The translations under genes were made by a program, and so were the position numbers. Below are positions 53,631 to 62,636 of a stretch of 64,000 nt of DNA, one piece after another; position 1 is the stretch's first letter; each line of letters begins with the position of its first letter. The DNA comes from CAZAQK01 sp046344715. GTDB lineage: Bacteria; Pseudomonadota; Alphaproteobacteria; Rickettsiales; SXRF01. The DNA lies in assembly GCA_046344715.1 (NCBI GenBank), contig JBKDKX010000023.1, forward strand, positions 1-64,000, given 5' to 3'. The notes under the pieces are model-generated. The model searched no databases. It saw only the letters and a list, made by a program, of their open reading frames with translations, and was not told the DNA's origin.

Positions 53631-55940
53631 TTATTGTTCAATCGTCACACTCACCGGCTCAGAGGCATCCACATCGCTTAAGGTTACATTCAGTAATCCG
53701 TTAACATCTGCTTCTGCATTTGCACTGAACAAGGTTTCTGTTCCGCGTTTAACACTGATTTCGTAAGTTTCATGGGGGGATAGTTGCCACACCATTACAC
53801 CCTTGCCAAAGCCAGCGGCCTCGAAAGTTAACGATTTTTTACCTCTGCGCAAGTCTTTTATTTGCCAGCTGCTTTCAACGAGATAGGGTATATCATTGAG
53901 ATATTCATTATTGTTAATATTAATCAATGAGATGATAGGTTTTGTGACGGTTGGATTAAGACTGATATACAGATTGTCTTGATAATGTCTGAATCCTAAT
54001 ACGCCCTCAGAATTTTGCATATTTACACGATACTTGCCTGCATCGTTGATTCGCACCGTTTGCAGGTCACCTCGATTCTCCACGGCCCATGTATTTTCAC
54101 CGATGCTGATAATGGTTGTGCTATAAAAACCATTAGCGATAGATGCAAATTCAGAGGTGGTAATTGGAATAAGCGGTTGGCTGCGGGCAAAATTCAGATT
54201 GTCTTTAAGTGCCCGAAGACTTGCATCTTTCTGCGCTGAGTAAATATGGAAGTAGAGATTGAACGGCGCAAGGCGGATGGGTGACTCGGTATTCTGCACG
54301 GTGTTTTGTAAATAGCGGAATCCGAAGAAGCGATCTGTCCATAAATTAGTGTAGGTATTTTCGTTGCTGTTGGAGGAGTATATTTGTCGTTCTTTACCCA
54401 TCTGCAAGCCAATCGGTGCCACCCATGCGTAGGAAGGATATTCACGATCAAGGCGCGAGTCACCACCATTGATATTCAGGAATCCCGCCTTGCGCGTTTC
54501 TGTCAGCACATCTTCATACGGGCTGGTATTGCCAGACCATTGGATAAGGCGAGCTTTTTTGCCAGCAGGTGACAGTTTATTTACAATGTCGATTGAGCCA
54601 ATAATTTCTTCTTTTAGATCATAGGGGCTGCATGCGTAGCTGCGCGGTGTGCGGAAATCGCTTTTAAGGGCTTCTTTCTCGCTTGGATCTGTGCGTCCTA
54701 ATTGTATTTTCTGTCCCTGATGCGTCCGTACTTGCGTTTCTGAAGCCATCGGATTGTCAAAATACGCACCAACATCAGCTACAATGGAGGTTTTAGTCGA
54801 TGGACGAGGCGGATATTTCTCAAGAAATGGCTTTTCCTTTTCGACCGAATAATTCGCAAAGAAGCGCCAAAACAAAGGATGGCTGTGTGTATGGCTGGAA
54901 GGTTCTACATTTGACAAAGCGTAAATTTCGCGAGCAATGCGCCCGCTATCTGGAAGCCCATAACATTTGGTGTCAATATCAGCGGTAATCAGACCAACCG
55001 TGAAGGGTATATCAGAATATGGGCGCAATATTTCCTTCAACATAACTTCAGAAGATAGGGTATGTGTTTTTGCATATTCAGGAATTTCTGAAAGACTGTT
55101 CCAGCCATCGCCGTCAATATGGCTATAGAATATGCGTCGTCCGTTCAGTGTGGTTACATCGGGGACAGGGGCGATTGGCACGTCTAACGCAGTTTTCAGG
55201 AAGGTAAACGGATTAACGTACCATTGTACCAATTCGTCAGTTTCCGTTTTGTACAATGCATTTTTATCATGCGCCATGTAGATGGCATAATCGTTGGCTA
55301 TGTAGCCGCCGTTGGCATTAGTCACCACAAGGTCAACGGGTTCTAATCCCTGTCCAGGACTGATGCGCAGGTGCGACGTGGCGAGCCCCTGCAATATATG
55401 TGTGCTACTAAACGCAGGCAGTGTCGGGCCATATTTGCGCTCGAAACCTACCATATTTGCATCTTGTTCGATGATGCTTGATTGATAGGTAAGGGGTGTC
55501 CAGTCCAGATCATCGCGCAACCCAAGCGTTGTCATGAGCGCATGGTACAGTTCAGTAATTTCAGGTTGTGCCAATTGTTTCGATGTAATACCGGTATTTT
55601 CAAGTATGAGGATTTTCTTACCCTCAGCCTGCTGTGCCAGCAGCCATTTAAGATATTCCTTAGGCTTGGGGATTTCCATGCCGCCGTAAAACCACAGAAT
55701 AATTCCGTGCACATCATCACCGATTTTTGGCAATGGCTCATTGATGTCGTGATATTGGATGTTATAGCCCAGATGATTGGCGGGCATTTCAAGGAATCGG
55801 TGAATTAAATTGAAACGCACCGTGGATTCTTCCTTGCTGTCATAAAATGCTACCAGCTGGCGTGGCAGGGGCTTTTCTGTATCTGCAAAAACAGGGTATG
55901 CAAATACTATAAGGCAAACAGCGATGAGGCGTTGAAGCAT
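53631..55940 (-). CDS. pelA: Pel deacetylase, C-terminal part of PelA as a separate protein
   Basis: 769 residues with Sec signal peptide (MLQRLIAVCLIVFAYPVFA). It lacks the N-terminal hydrolase of PelA but carries the reductase-like and deacetylase parts: the metal-binding HIDGDG at about 274-279 and HTHSHP at about 350-355 are the polysaccharide-deacetylase ligands, and a beta-sandwich-like C terminus follows. It should remove acetyl groups from the Pel chain in the periplasm, giving it positive charge. CGGAG lies upstream of ATG 55940, which is one base behind the stop of the hydrolase gene; the longer frame from 56033 lies inside that gene. Confidence 0.88.
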   Translation of the reverse strand: MLQRLIAVCLIVFAYPVFADTEKPLPRQLVAFYDSKEESTVRFNLIHRFLEMPANHLGYNIQYHDINEPLPKIGDDVHGIILWFYGGMEIPKPKEYLKWLLAQQAEGKKILILENTGITSKQLAQPEITELYHALMTTLGLRDDLDWTPLTYQSSIIEQDANMVGFERKYGPTLPAFSSTHILQGLATSHLRISPGQGLEPVDLVVTNANGGYIANDYAIYMAHDKNALYKTETDELVQWYVNPFTFLKTALDVPIAPVPDVTTLNGRRIFYSHIDGDGWNSLSEIPEYAKTHTLSSEVMLKEILRPYSDIPFTVGLITADIDTKCYGLPDSGRIAREIYALSNVEPSSHTHSHPLFWRFFANYSVEKEKPFLEKYPPRPSTKTSIVADVGAYFDNPMASETQVRTHQGQKIQLGRTDPSEKEALKSDFRTPRSYACSPYDLKEEIIGSIDIVNKLSPAGKKARLIQWSGNTSPYEDVLTETRKAGFLNINGGDSRLDREYPSYAWVAPIGLQMGKERQIYSSNSNENTYTNLWTDRFFGFRYLQNTVQNTESPIRLAPFNLYFHIYSAQKDASLRALKDNLNFARSQPLIPITTSEFASIANGFYSTTIISIGENTWAVENRGDLQTVRINDAGKYRVNMQNSEGVLGFRHYQDNLYISLNPTVTKPIISLININNNEYLNDIPYLVESSWQIKDLRRGKKSLTFEAAGFGKGVMVWQLSPHETYEISVKRGTETLFSANAEADVNGLLNVTLSDVDASEPVSVTIEQ

Positions 55941-55941
55941 G

Positions 55942-56769
55942 TTAGTTTGGCTCCGTATAGACCTGTTGCAGATCAATGGTTGAAACATAAGGAATGAATC
56001 CGTTGGCGCGTTGTTCGGCATAAATTTTTGCAACGCCTTCCATATCTTTGATTGGCCAGTAATCGAGTGAATAGATTTTAAGAGCAGGGGCGATGGCCTG
56101 CGCTTCTTTCATTTTGCTGACATACCAGCGATAATCTTCCTCGCTGAGTAGCTTGGGTTTCTTTTTGCCGGAGAGTTGCAAATCGGTGCGGGTGCTTTCG
56201 GCCAGCAGCATGTCAATGCATGGAGCCGCTTGCGTCAGTACATCAAATCCACGGTTCAGCATTAATGTTACATTCGGGTGCGCTCCCCGAATATCACACA
56301 GCAATTTAACAGCGGCTTCATTCATGCCTTGGTATTTATCTTTTTTCTGGATGGCTAGATGCAGCGGGCTGTCGATAGTGTCGAACATAATGCCGTCAAA
56401 GCCTTTGGCTAAGATTTCCGGTATCAATTCTTCGGCAACAATCTTACCCCACTGCGGGTTACGGATGTCGATAATGTAATGCCCTTTCCACTCAGGGTTT
56501 GCCTCCAGCAGCAGTTTTTTTGCTTTCAGTTTTTTATAGTAGGGGCGATAATTTTCTGCTTCGCCAAGACTTAAATATCCCAGCACGGTTTTGCCTTGCG
56601 CCTTGAGTGCTGCAACTGGCGCATCATAGGTGGCATCCAGCACCACCATATCAAATGAAGCAAATGATTCGGCAGGAAGGGTATGGCCATAATACACCGT
56701 CCAGCGTTCATTGGCAGATGCGCAGGCAGATACGAGGGATAACATGGCAGCGAATAATAATGATTTCAT
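55942..56769 (-). CDS. Pel glycoside hydrolase, N-terminal part of PelA as a separate lipoprotein
   Basis: 275 residues. A lipoprotein signal ends in LVSAC with Cys16, so the protein is membrane-tethered. The rest is a TIM-barrel of the TM1410/GH114-like group that forms the hydrolase of PelA: GYLSLGE at 64-70 and GIMFDTIDS at 126-134 hold the likely acidic active residues. In PelA this domain is fused in front of the deacetylase and cleaves alpha-1,4-GalNAc chains. Its ATG overlaps the epimerase stop (ATGA). Confidence 0.88.
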   Translation of the reverse strand: MKSLLFAAMLSLVSACASANERWTVYYGHTLPAESFASFDMVVLDATYDAPVAALKAQGKTVLGYLSLGEAENYRPYYKKLKAKKLLLEANPEWKGHYIIDIRNPQWGKIVAEELIPEILAKGFDGIMFDTIDSPLHLAIQKKDKYQGMNEAAVKLLCDIRGAHPNVTLMLNRGFDVLTQAAPCIDMLLAESTRTDLQLSGKKKPKLLSEEDYRWYVSKMKEAQAIAPALKIYSLDYWPIKDMEGVAKIYAEQRANGFIPYVSTIDLQQVYTEPN

Positions 56770-57701
56770 GATGTGGCTTTCATCCAAAGTAGTGTTCGTG
56801 CCAACCCGTCAGCAAGCGATACGGAAGGGACAAAGCCCAGTGCGTTTCTGATAGTAGCATTATCTCCGTGCGAATGTTTGATGTCGCCAATGCGCTCAGT
56901 GCCACGCGTTACCGGACTTGGCGGTTGTGATAGGTTGCACAGTGTTTCGGCCAGCGTATTGATGCTGGTGGGCGTGCCGGTGCAGACATTGAATACTGCT
57001 TGCGAAATACGCTTTGCAAGTAATGCATCCATAGATTTTGTAATTGCCTGCACGACATCGCCGACATAAATAAAATCGCGTGTTTGTGTGCCATCGCCAT
57101 AAATGGTGATGGGTTGGCTGGAAAGTGCACGTTTGGCAAAAATGGAAATCACGCCGGAATAAGGCGAGGCGGGATCTTGTCGCTCGCCATACACGTTGAA
57201 GAAGCGCAAACCGATGGTTGGAATGCCATGCACACTATGCGCGGCGCGTGCCTGTAATTCGCAGGCTAATTTGTCGGCACCGTAAGCAGAGATGGGAGCA
57301 GTGGTGCTGGTTTCAGATAGCGGCAGGCTGGTATTATCGCCATACACGGCGGCGGAGGAGGCGTATACCACCGGAATATTTTTGTTGTTGTGAGCAATGG
57401 CAGAAAGCAAATTCACAAAACCACCAAGGTTTACTTCATGTGTGCGCTGCCATTCTGTGTTGGCGCGTTCAACGGAGGCAATGGCGGCGAGGTGATAACA
57501 CGCATCAACATTTTTTATGATGTCATCAAACACGCCTGCGCGCGCCACATCATCAATAATGACGGTGCTTCCAGCTGGCGCATGTTCGCGCTTGCCGGTG
57601 GAGAGGTCATCTATAATGGTGAGCGTATGCCCTGCATTTGCCAGCGCAGCCACCAAATGTGAGCCAATAAAGCCCAACCCGCCCGTTACCAAAATACGCA
57701 T
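56766..57701 (-). CDS. UDP-sugar 4-epimerase, probable PelX-type UDP-GlcNAc/GalNAc epimerase
   Basis: A 311-residue extended SDR. TGGLGFIGSH (residues 6-15) binds NAD; YASSAAVYG (113-121) holds the catalytic Ser, and Tyr140-x3-Lys144 (YGADK) the active pair. It is the first gene of the pel operon, coupled to the hydrolase. In pseudomonads PelX makes UDP-GalNAc for Pel, and this is the natural reading here; GalE or another UDP-sugar epimerase is possible. ATG 57701 begins the nucleotide fold; the longer frame from 57734 has no support. Confidence 0.85.
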   Translation of the reverse strand: MRILVTGGLGFIGSHLVAALANAGHTLTIIDDLSTGKREHAPAGSTVIIDDVARAGVFDDIIKNVDACYHLAAIASVERANTEWQRTHEVNLGGFVNLLSAIAHNNKNIPVVYASSAAVYGDNTSLPLSETSTTAPISAYGADKLACELQARAAHSVHGIPTIGLRFFNVYGERQDPASPYSGVISIFAKRALSSQPITIYGDGTQTRDFIYVGDVVQAITKSMDALLAKRISQAVFNVCTGTPTSINTLAETLCNLSQPPSPVTRGTERIGDIKHSHGDNATIRNALGFVPSVSLADGLARTLLWMKATS

Positions 57702-57732
57702 GTAGATAGCCTGTTGATAATTTGAGGCCACC

Positions 57733-57761
57733 ATAATAGGAAAAAAATTTTAATAAATGAA
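57733..57761 (-). promoter_or_regulatory. AT-rich promoter region of the pel operon (tentative)
   Basis: On the minus strand TATTAT (57738-57733) lies 17 bases behind a weak TTCATT (57761-57756), 32 bases ahead of the epimerase ATG. The region 57733-57766 is very AT-rich compared with its surroundings. The -35 match is poor. Confidence 0.3.
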
Positions 57762-57766
57762 TAATT

Positions 57767-58573
57767 TCAAGGTTTTGAGCGGGGTTTGCGGCCTTCCCAC
57801 ATCACCCGCAGCATTCCCCGTAAGGTGCTGATTTCTTGGGAAGAAAATCGTCCGCGCAGTAGCATATTGCGGATATTATTCCACATAATCTCTTTTTTTT
57901 CGGCCACGCGGAAGAATTTGGCCTCATCCAGATAGGTTTCAAGCTGGTTGAACAGGTCGGTCCATTCGGACTTAGTTGCAGAGGGGGCAGAAGATGAGCC
58001 CTGATCCCTGACCTCTGCCCCCTGCTTGAACCATTCATACCCAAATATCACCACGGCTTGCGCCAGGTTCAGCGAGAAATAATCCGGCGTGGTGGGAATG
58101 GTGATGAAGGCATCGCATAGCGCAATGTCGTCATTTTCCAGCCCCGTGCGCTCTGGGCCGAAGAGGATGGCGGTTTTTATAAAACCCTCATCCCAGCCCT
58201 CTCTCTGTAAGGGAGAGGGGGAAGTAAGTTCCTTCTCCCTTTTAGGGAGAAGGTTAGGATGAGGGTTGCTTGCGTAAATTTCCGCTACCGCCTCTTGTGG
58301 CGATACCACGCGTTTGGCGATGTCGCGGCCACGGGCGGTGGTGGCGTATGCGGTGTGGATATCCGCAAGGGCTGCGGGAATATCAGCGTATAGTTTCGCG
58401 GCATCCAGAATATGTCCTGCACCGGAGGAGACTTCCCATGCGCGCTGGTTCGGCCAGCCATCCCGCGGGGCAACGAGGCGCAGTTCAGTGAGACCAAAAT
58501 TGGCCATGGCGCGTGCCACTGCGCCAATATTCTCGCCCATCTGCGGGCGGATAAGGGTGATGATGGGTGGCAT
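57767..58573 (-). CDS. trmJ: tRNA (Cm32/Um32) 2'-O-methyltransferase TrmJ, carrying an in-frame palindromic element
   Basis: 268 residues, SpoU-type methyltransferase. The N-terminal VRPQMGENIG-like block is LIRPQMGENIGAVARAM (7-23), the knot's LFGPERTGLEN (137-147) and the C-terminal IPTTPDYFSLNLAQAV (159-174) are the SAM-binding motifs. It methylates the ribose at position 32 of some tRNAs. Residues about 103-131 (NPHPNLLPKREKEL and following) have nothing in common with the family and are encoded by the repeat at 58183-58267; the frame is kept and the SAM knot follows intact. The ATG is close behind another repeat. Confidence 0.88.
   Translation of the reverse strand: MPPIITLIRPQMGENIGAVARAMANFGLTELRLVAPRDGWPNQRAWEVSSGAGHILDAAKLYADIPAALADIHTAYATTARGRDIAKRVVSPQEAVAEIYASNPHPNLLPKREKELTSPSPLQREGWDEGFIKTAILFGPERTGLENDDIALCDAFITIPTTPDYFSLNLAQAVVIFGYEWFKQGAEVRDQGSSSAPSATKSEWTDLFNQLETYLDEAKFFRVAEKKEIMWNNIRNMLLRGRFSSQEISTLRGMLRVMWEGRKPRSKP
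58183..58267. repeat. palindromic repeat element inserted in trmJ coding sequence
   Basis: AACCCTCATCC (58183-58193) is the exact complement of GGATGAGGGTT (58257-58267). Inside are CCTCTCTCT-GTAA-GGGAGAGG-like and CCTTCTCCC-TTTTA-GGGAGAAGG hairpins; the last shares the core CTCCCTTTTAGGGAG with the intergenic copy at 653-745. Confidence 0.9.
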
Positions 58574-58642
58574 GTGTCACCCCGCACTCGTTGCGGGGTC
58601 TGGTAATATAGTAGCTGGATACCGGCCTTCGCCGGTATGACG
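58574..58642. repeat. palindromic repeat element, GTCATCCC family, between cysS and trmJ
   Basis: GTCACCCCGCA-CTCGT-TGCGGGGTC hairpin at 58576-58601 and ACCGGC-CTTC-GCCGGTATGAC at 58621-58639 form the two halves of an element that fills the gap between the two genes. Confidence 0.75.
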
Positions 58643-58650
58643 GATTATAA

Positions 58651-60189
58651 TCATGCCCTGCGCCAGTCGGTGGTTCCGTCTGGTCTGTCTTCTAGGAGTA
58701 TGCCGTCTTTAGCAAGTTGGGCGCGTATTGCATCGGCTTCTGCCCAGTTTTTGGCCTTTTTCGCGGCAGCGCGGGCGTCGATAAGGGATTGCTGATCTTC
58801 AGTAAGTTTATCTTCTTTTTGTGATTCAAGTTGTTTTTCTAAACCCAATCCTAACATGGCAGCACAACGCTTCAATGACACCAAATAACCAAAATGTTTT
58901 TCAGGAGAAACAAGATAGTCAGGCATATCCACATTGCTAGCCATGTATTTGGTTTGGGTAGCAATTTCTAATAATACTGCAATGGCAAGCGGTGTGTTCA
59001 AATCATCTAATAATGCAGCGCGGAATTTTTCTTCGCGTTCCTTATCTGTTGGATGCTTCCATGTATTCGTTTCAAGAAATTTACTGTACTCATTCGCGTA
59101 GCGGCTATAGTCAGGATGCTCAGCAACACGTTTAGACACTGACAACTGATTTACTGTAAAAACTAAAGTATTTAAATTAGCGCTTCCATCGTGCAGCAAC
59201 TTATCGCTCCAATCGAGCGGCTCGTTATATTTGGTCTTTAGTAGCGCAAGGCGGATGACTTCACCCTTCATGCCTTTTGAAAGCAGGTCATGCACGGTGA
59301 TGAAATTGCCGAGCGATTTGCTCATCTTCTCGCCATTTACAGTCAGGAAGCCGTTATGTACCCAGTATTTTGCGAAGGCTGAGCCTTGTGCGCTGCAACG
59401 GCTTTGTGCAATTTCATTTTCATGGTGCGGGAACATAAGGTCTGCCCCGCCGCCGTGAATGTCAAAATCATCCCCTAGATAAGTGCTGCTCATGGCTGAG
59501 CATTCAATATGCCAACCTGGGCGGCCCGCGCCCCATGGTGATTCAAATACACTCGATGGATCATCGCCAGCATCAGCCGGTTTCCACAGCACGAAATCCC
59601 CTGGGTGTTTTTTGTAGCCTTCCACTTCCACGCGGCTACCCGCGATGAGGTCATCCAGTTTCCGTCCGGAAAGCTGCCCATATTCCTTGTAACTATCAAC
59701 GGCAAAAAGCACATGGCCTTGGCTCACATAGGCATGGCCATTCGCAATGAGTTTTTCGATGATTTCAACCATATGCGGGATATGATGTGTTGCATGAGGT
59801 TCACCCATGTAGCCTTTGGAATTATTCGGTTTTTTGCCATTCAGGGTTGCGGTTGCCGAAAGCACGCCGAGGGCTTTCATATCATTATGGAACCAGCCTT
59901 CCACGCGGCCTGTTAAAGCAGAAATGGGTTCGTTATTTTGTTTCGCGGCGGCGTTGATTTTATCATCCACATCGGTGATGTTGCGAACGTACGTGACACA
60001 CTCTTTGCCATAGGTGTGGCAAAGCAGGCGGTATAGCACATCATACACTACCACGCTGCGCGCATTGCCGATATGCGGGCGGTCATACACCGTTGGGCCG
60101 CACACATACATGCGGACGTTCTTTTCATCCTGCGGGGTGAAGATTTCTTTTTTGCGGGTGAGTGTGTTGTAGAGGTGGAGTGTTGTCAT
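58651..60189 (-). CDS. cysS: cysteinyl-tRNA synthetase
   Basis: A 512-residue class I synthetase. VCGPTVYDRPHIGNARS (about residues 29-45) contains the zinc Cys and the HIGN motif; the KMSKS motif is KMSKSLGNF near 281-289; the zinc site also includes the WHIECSAM stretch near 227-234. Length is slightly above the usual 460, with an extended C-terminal anticodon region. It charges tRNA-Cys. Its ATG overlaps the stop of the upstream unknown gene by four bases. Confidence 0.95.
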   Translation of the reverse strand: MTTLHLYNTLTRKKEIFTPQDEKNVRMYVCGPTVYDRPHIGNARSVVVYDVLYRLLCHTYGKECVTYVRNITDVDDKINAAAKQNNEPISALTGRVEGWFHNDMKALGVLSATATLNGKKPNNSKGYMGEPHATHHIPHMVEIIEKLIANGHAYVSQGHVLFAVDSYKEYGQLSGRKLDDLIAGSRVEVEGYKKHPGDFVLWKPADAGDDPSSVFESPWGAGRPGWHIECSAMSSTYLGDDFDIHGGGADLMFPHHENEIAQSRCSAQGSAFAKYWVHNGFLTVNGEKMSKSLGNFITVHDLLSKGMKGEVIRLALLKTKYNEPLDWSDKLLHDGSANLNTLVFTVNQLSVSKRVAEHPDYSRYANEYSKFLETNTWKHPTDKEREEKFRAALLDDLNTPLAIAVLLEIATQTKYMASNVDMPDYLVSPEKHFGYLVSLKRCAAMLGLGLEKQLESQKEDKLTEDQQSLIDARAAAKKAKNWAEADAIRAQLAKDGILLEDRPDGTTDWRRA

Positions 60190-60653
60190 AAATCGATTAA
60201 GCCTTGTCCTGCTGCGGTGCCGCCTTTGCTGTCTGACCAGTTGCCCGCTTTCCTACGGTAGCGTGCCGGGGCCATACGTCCCTTGGTGGATGCGGCAAAA
60301 GCCTCCGCAAAAATAATACGCAGTACATCGTCCTTTGCGTCGCCTACGTCAAGCTTGGCGGTTGCAGAGAAAGCCGTCGTACCGCGTGCCATTTTCGGAA
60401 GGTTATCTAACTTTACATCGCTGGCGGCGATATTTTTCTTTCCCAATTCTTCTGTCATGATTTGAAAGGCCGCATGAGCGGAATCCGGGATATCAGCAGT
60501 GCGGATGCGCATGCGCTTCCCTTGGTTGCGCAGTGCAGGGGTCATTTCAACATCGTTTCTGACGGTGAGTTGCGCCGTGGGTGCGCCGGGTTCGCGCGCG
60601 ATTTCTACCCTGACATGGGAATGAAGCATTTCATTGAGGAGCAGGTGTCCCAT
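60186..60653 (-). CDS. unknown protein, 155 residues, between gltX and cysS
   Basis: A basic soluble protein without signal peptide; a beta-strand-rich N-terminal half (VRVEIAREPG, LTVRNDVEM) and a C-terminal tail rich in Arg, Lys, Gly and Ser. It is packed between gltX (one base gap) and cysS (ATGA overlap), so all three are co-translated. No family recognised. The tail could bind RNA, which is only an inference from charge and neighbours. Confidence 0.7.
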   Translation of the reverse strand: MGHLLLNEMLHSHVRVEIAREPGAPTAQLTVRNDVEMTPALRNQGKRMRIRTADIPDSAHAAFQIMTEELGKKNIAASDVKLDNLPKMARGTTAFSATAKLDVGDAKDDVLRIIFAEAFAASTKGRMAPARYRRKAGNWSDSKGGTAAGQGLIDL

Positions 60654-60654
60654 T

Positions 60655-61968
60655 TTACGCCGCCAGCCGTTTGCGGGTTTTATCAGCTCCCAGCAGTGGT
60701 AGTAGTTTTTTCAGTTCCGGCCCGTGTTCCAGCCCCGTGAGTGCCTTACGGATGGGCAGGAAGAGTTCCTTGCCCTTGCGGGTGGTGGTGGGTTTTACGC
60801 TGGCAAGCCACGCATCATAGGTTGCTTCGTTCCAGGGTTCGGGGGGTAACAAACCAGCCGTGGTTTGCAGGAATGTTTTTTCCTCATCTGAGAATGTGTG
60901 TGCGATATTCCCATGCAAAATATCCCACCATACTTTGGCATCAGCCAGTGAAGTGAGATTGGCGCGTACACCAAGCCAGAAGGCTTCATCGGCGAAGGGG
61001 ATTTTATCTTTCACCGCTGCAAAAGGAAGTTGGTGCAGTATCTTTTCATTCAGCTTTTCCAATTCCGCCACATCATAATTCGCTGGCGCGCGACCAAATT
61101 TTTTGAAATCGAAACTGTCAATCAGCGGCTGCATATCAGGGAAAGCTTCCACCGCATCAGATGTGCCCATGCGCGCCAGCAGCGAATTTACTGCCATCGG
61201 CAGTATGCCATTTTCACGCAAGGAACGAATATCATTGCCGCCCAAGCGTTTGGACATTTCACCATCTTTGGTTTTAAGCAGCGCCATATGCGCGAAGGTA
61301 GGCACTTTATATCCCAGTGCCTGATATATCTGTATCTGCACGGCGGTGTTACTCACATGGTCTTCACCACGTATCACATGCGTGATATCCATTTCGCCGT
61401 CATCCACCACGGAAGCCAGCGTATACAGCGGCACGCCATCTTCACGGATAAGCACGGGGTCAGACATATGGGTGGCTTTGAAATGGCTGTGACCACGGAT
61501 TAAATCATCCCATGTGATCTCTTCATCATTTAGCAAAAAGCGGTAATGTGGCTTGCGGCCTTCGTTTTCATAATTCTTTTTTTGTTCCTCAGTGAGTTTC
61601 AGCGATGCGCGGTTATAGATAGGCGGCAGACCTCGACCAGCCAGCATTTTGCGCTGAATATCTAACTCCTCGGCCGTTTCATAACATGGGTATAAGCGGC
61701 CAGAGGCTACCAGCTTTTCACGGGCGAGTTTGTAGCGGTCAAAACGATCAGACTGCTTAACGTAGGAATCCCATGATATACCCAGCCAACTCATGTCCTC
61801 GCGGATGGCATCTTCGCATTCGGCGCGGGAACGCTCAGTATCCGTGTCATCGATGCGGAGCAGGAAATGGCCATTATTTTTCTTGATAAACAAATAGTTA
61901 ACCAAGGCTGTGCGCATATTGCCGACATGCAAATAACCGGTGGGGGATGGAGCAAAACGAGCTTTCAT
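60655..61968 (-). CDS. gltX: glutamyl-tRNA synthetase
   Basis: A 437-residue class I synthetase. APSPTGYLHVGN (6-17) is the HIGH-type motif and GEMSKRLGG near 238-246 the KMSKS-type motif. It charges tRNA-Glu, and in many alphaproteobacteria one GltX also makes Glu-tRNA-Gln. The length is slightly short of the 460-500 of many GltX, with a compact anticodon domain. The start is ATG with no strong ribosome site. Confidence 0.94.
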   Translation of the reverse strand: MKARFAPSPTGYLHVGNMRTALVNYLFIKKNNGHFLLRIDDTDTERSRAECEDAIREDMSWLGISWDSYVKQSDRFDRYKLAREKLVASGRLYPCYETAEELDIQRKMLAGRGLPPIYNRASLKLTEEQKKNYENEGRKPHYRFLLNDEEITWDDLIRGHSHFKATHMSDPVLIREDGVPLYTLASVVDDGEMDITHVIRGEDHVSNTAVQIQIYQALGYKVPTFAHMALLKTKDGEMSKRLGGNDIRSLRENGILPMAVNSLLARMGTSDAVEAFPDMQPLIDSFDFKKFGRAPANYDVAELEKLNEKILHQLPFAAVKDKIPFADEAFWLGVRANLTSLADAKVWWDILHGNIAHTFSDEEKTFLQTTAGLLPPEPWNEATYDAWLASVKPTTTRKGKELFLPIRKALTGLEHGPELKKLLPLLGADKTRKRLAA

Positions 61969-62067
61969 AACGAATTAACAGTTCTTGGTTAAGATATTGT
62001 GGCGGATAGCGGCGCATTATGCCGCAAAATCGCTAAAATAAAAGCCAAAAACGGAAAGATTAACGGC

Positions 62068-62628
62068 ATGACGGGATACGATGGTTTAACAAGTGCGCAG
62101 ATACTGGGGAAGATACGTGCTCAGAAACTTTCTTACGTGGTGATGGACGATAAAAATCTTGGCTCAGCGGAGATTGAGACCATCAACCTGCCAGTATTTT
62201 TGCAGCGTAGTATTGAGGCTGTTGCCCAAGCCATACCAGACGCCGGCGATGCGAAGAAAGAACTGGTGGCATTACAAGGTGGATTAACTGGTCTTAATCG
62301 CATTCTACGCACGGCTATGCAAGGTAAGCCCATAGAAAAGCGCGATATACAGATTTTGGAAACAGGTGTGCAGCATCTTGAAAGCATCAGGCTTAATGTC
62401 ATGCAGTTTGTTACCGATTGCAACACACAAGAAGCGGAAAGAAAAGCAAAAGTAGCTTCTATGTATCCTGATGCGCATGACCAAGCAGCCTTCGAGCGTG
62501 ATACTCAAACCAGTGTGCAAGCAGCAACCGCGCAAGTGGATGAATTGGCAGAGGTAAAAGATCTAGTTGCAGCCTACGCTGCCGCCTTGCGGACAGAGCA
62601 GAACAAACCGCGTGAGCGCAGCGCGTAA
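62068..62628 (+). CDS. unknown helical protein, 186 residues
   Basis: Soluble, helical, charged; no signal peptide or membrane segment. The start at ATG 62068 has GGAAAG upstream; a longer frame from 61999 lacks one. It is divergent from gltX and nine bases before the next gene, so the two form a pair. No family recognised. Confidence 0.65.
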   Translation: MTGYDGLTSAQILGKIRAQKLSYVVMDDKNLGSAEIETINLPVFLQRSIEAVAQAIPDAGDAKKELVALQGGLTGLNRILRTAMQGKPIEKRDIQILETGVQHLESIRLNVMQFVTDCNTQEAERKAKVASMYPDAHDQAAFERDTQTSVQAATAQVDELAEVKDLVAAYAAALRTEQNKPRERSA

Positions 62629-62636
62629 GGCTAACG

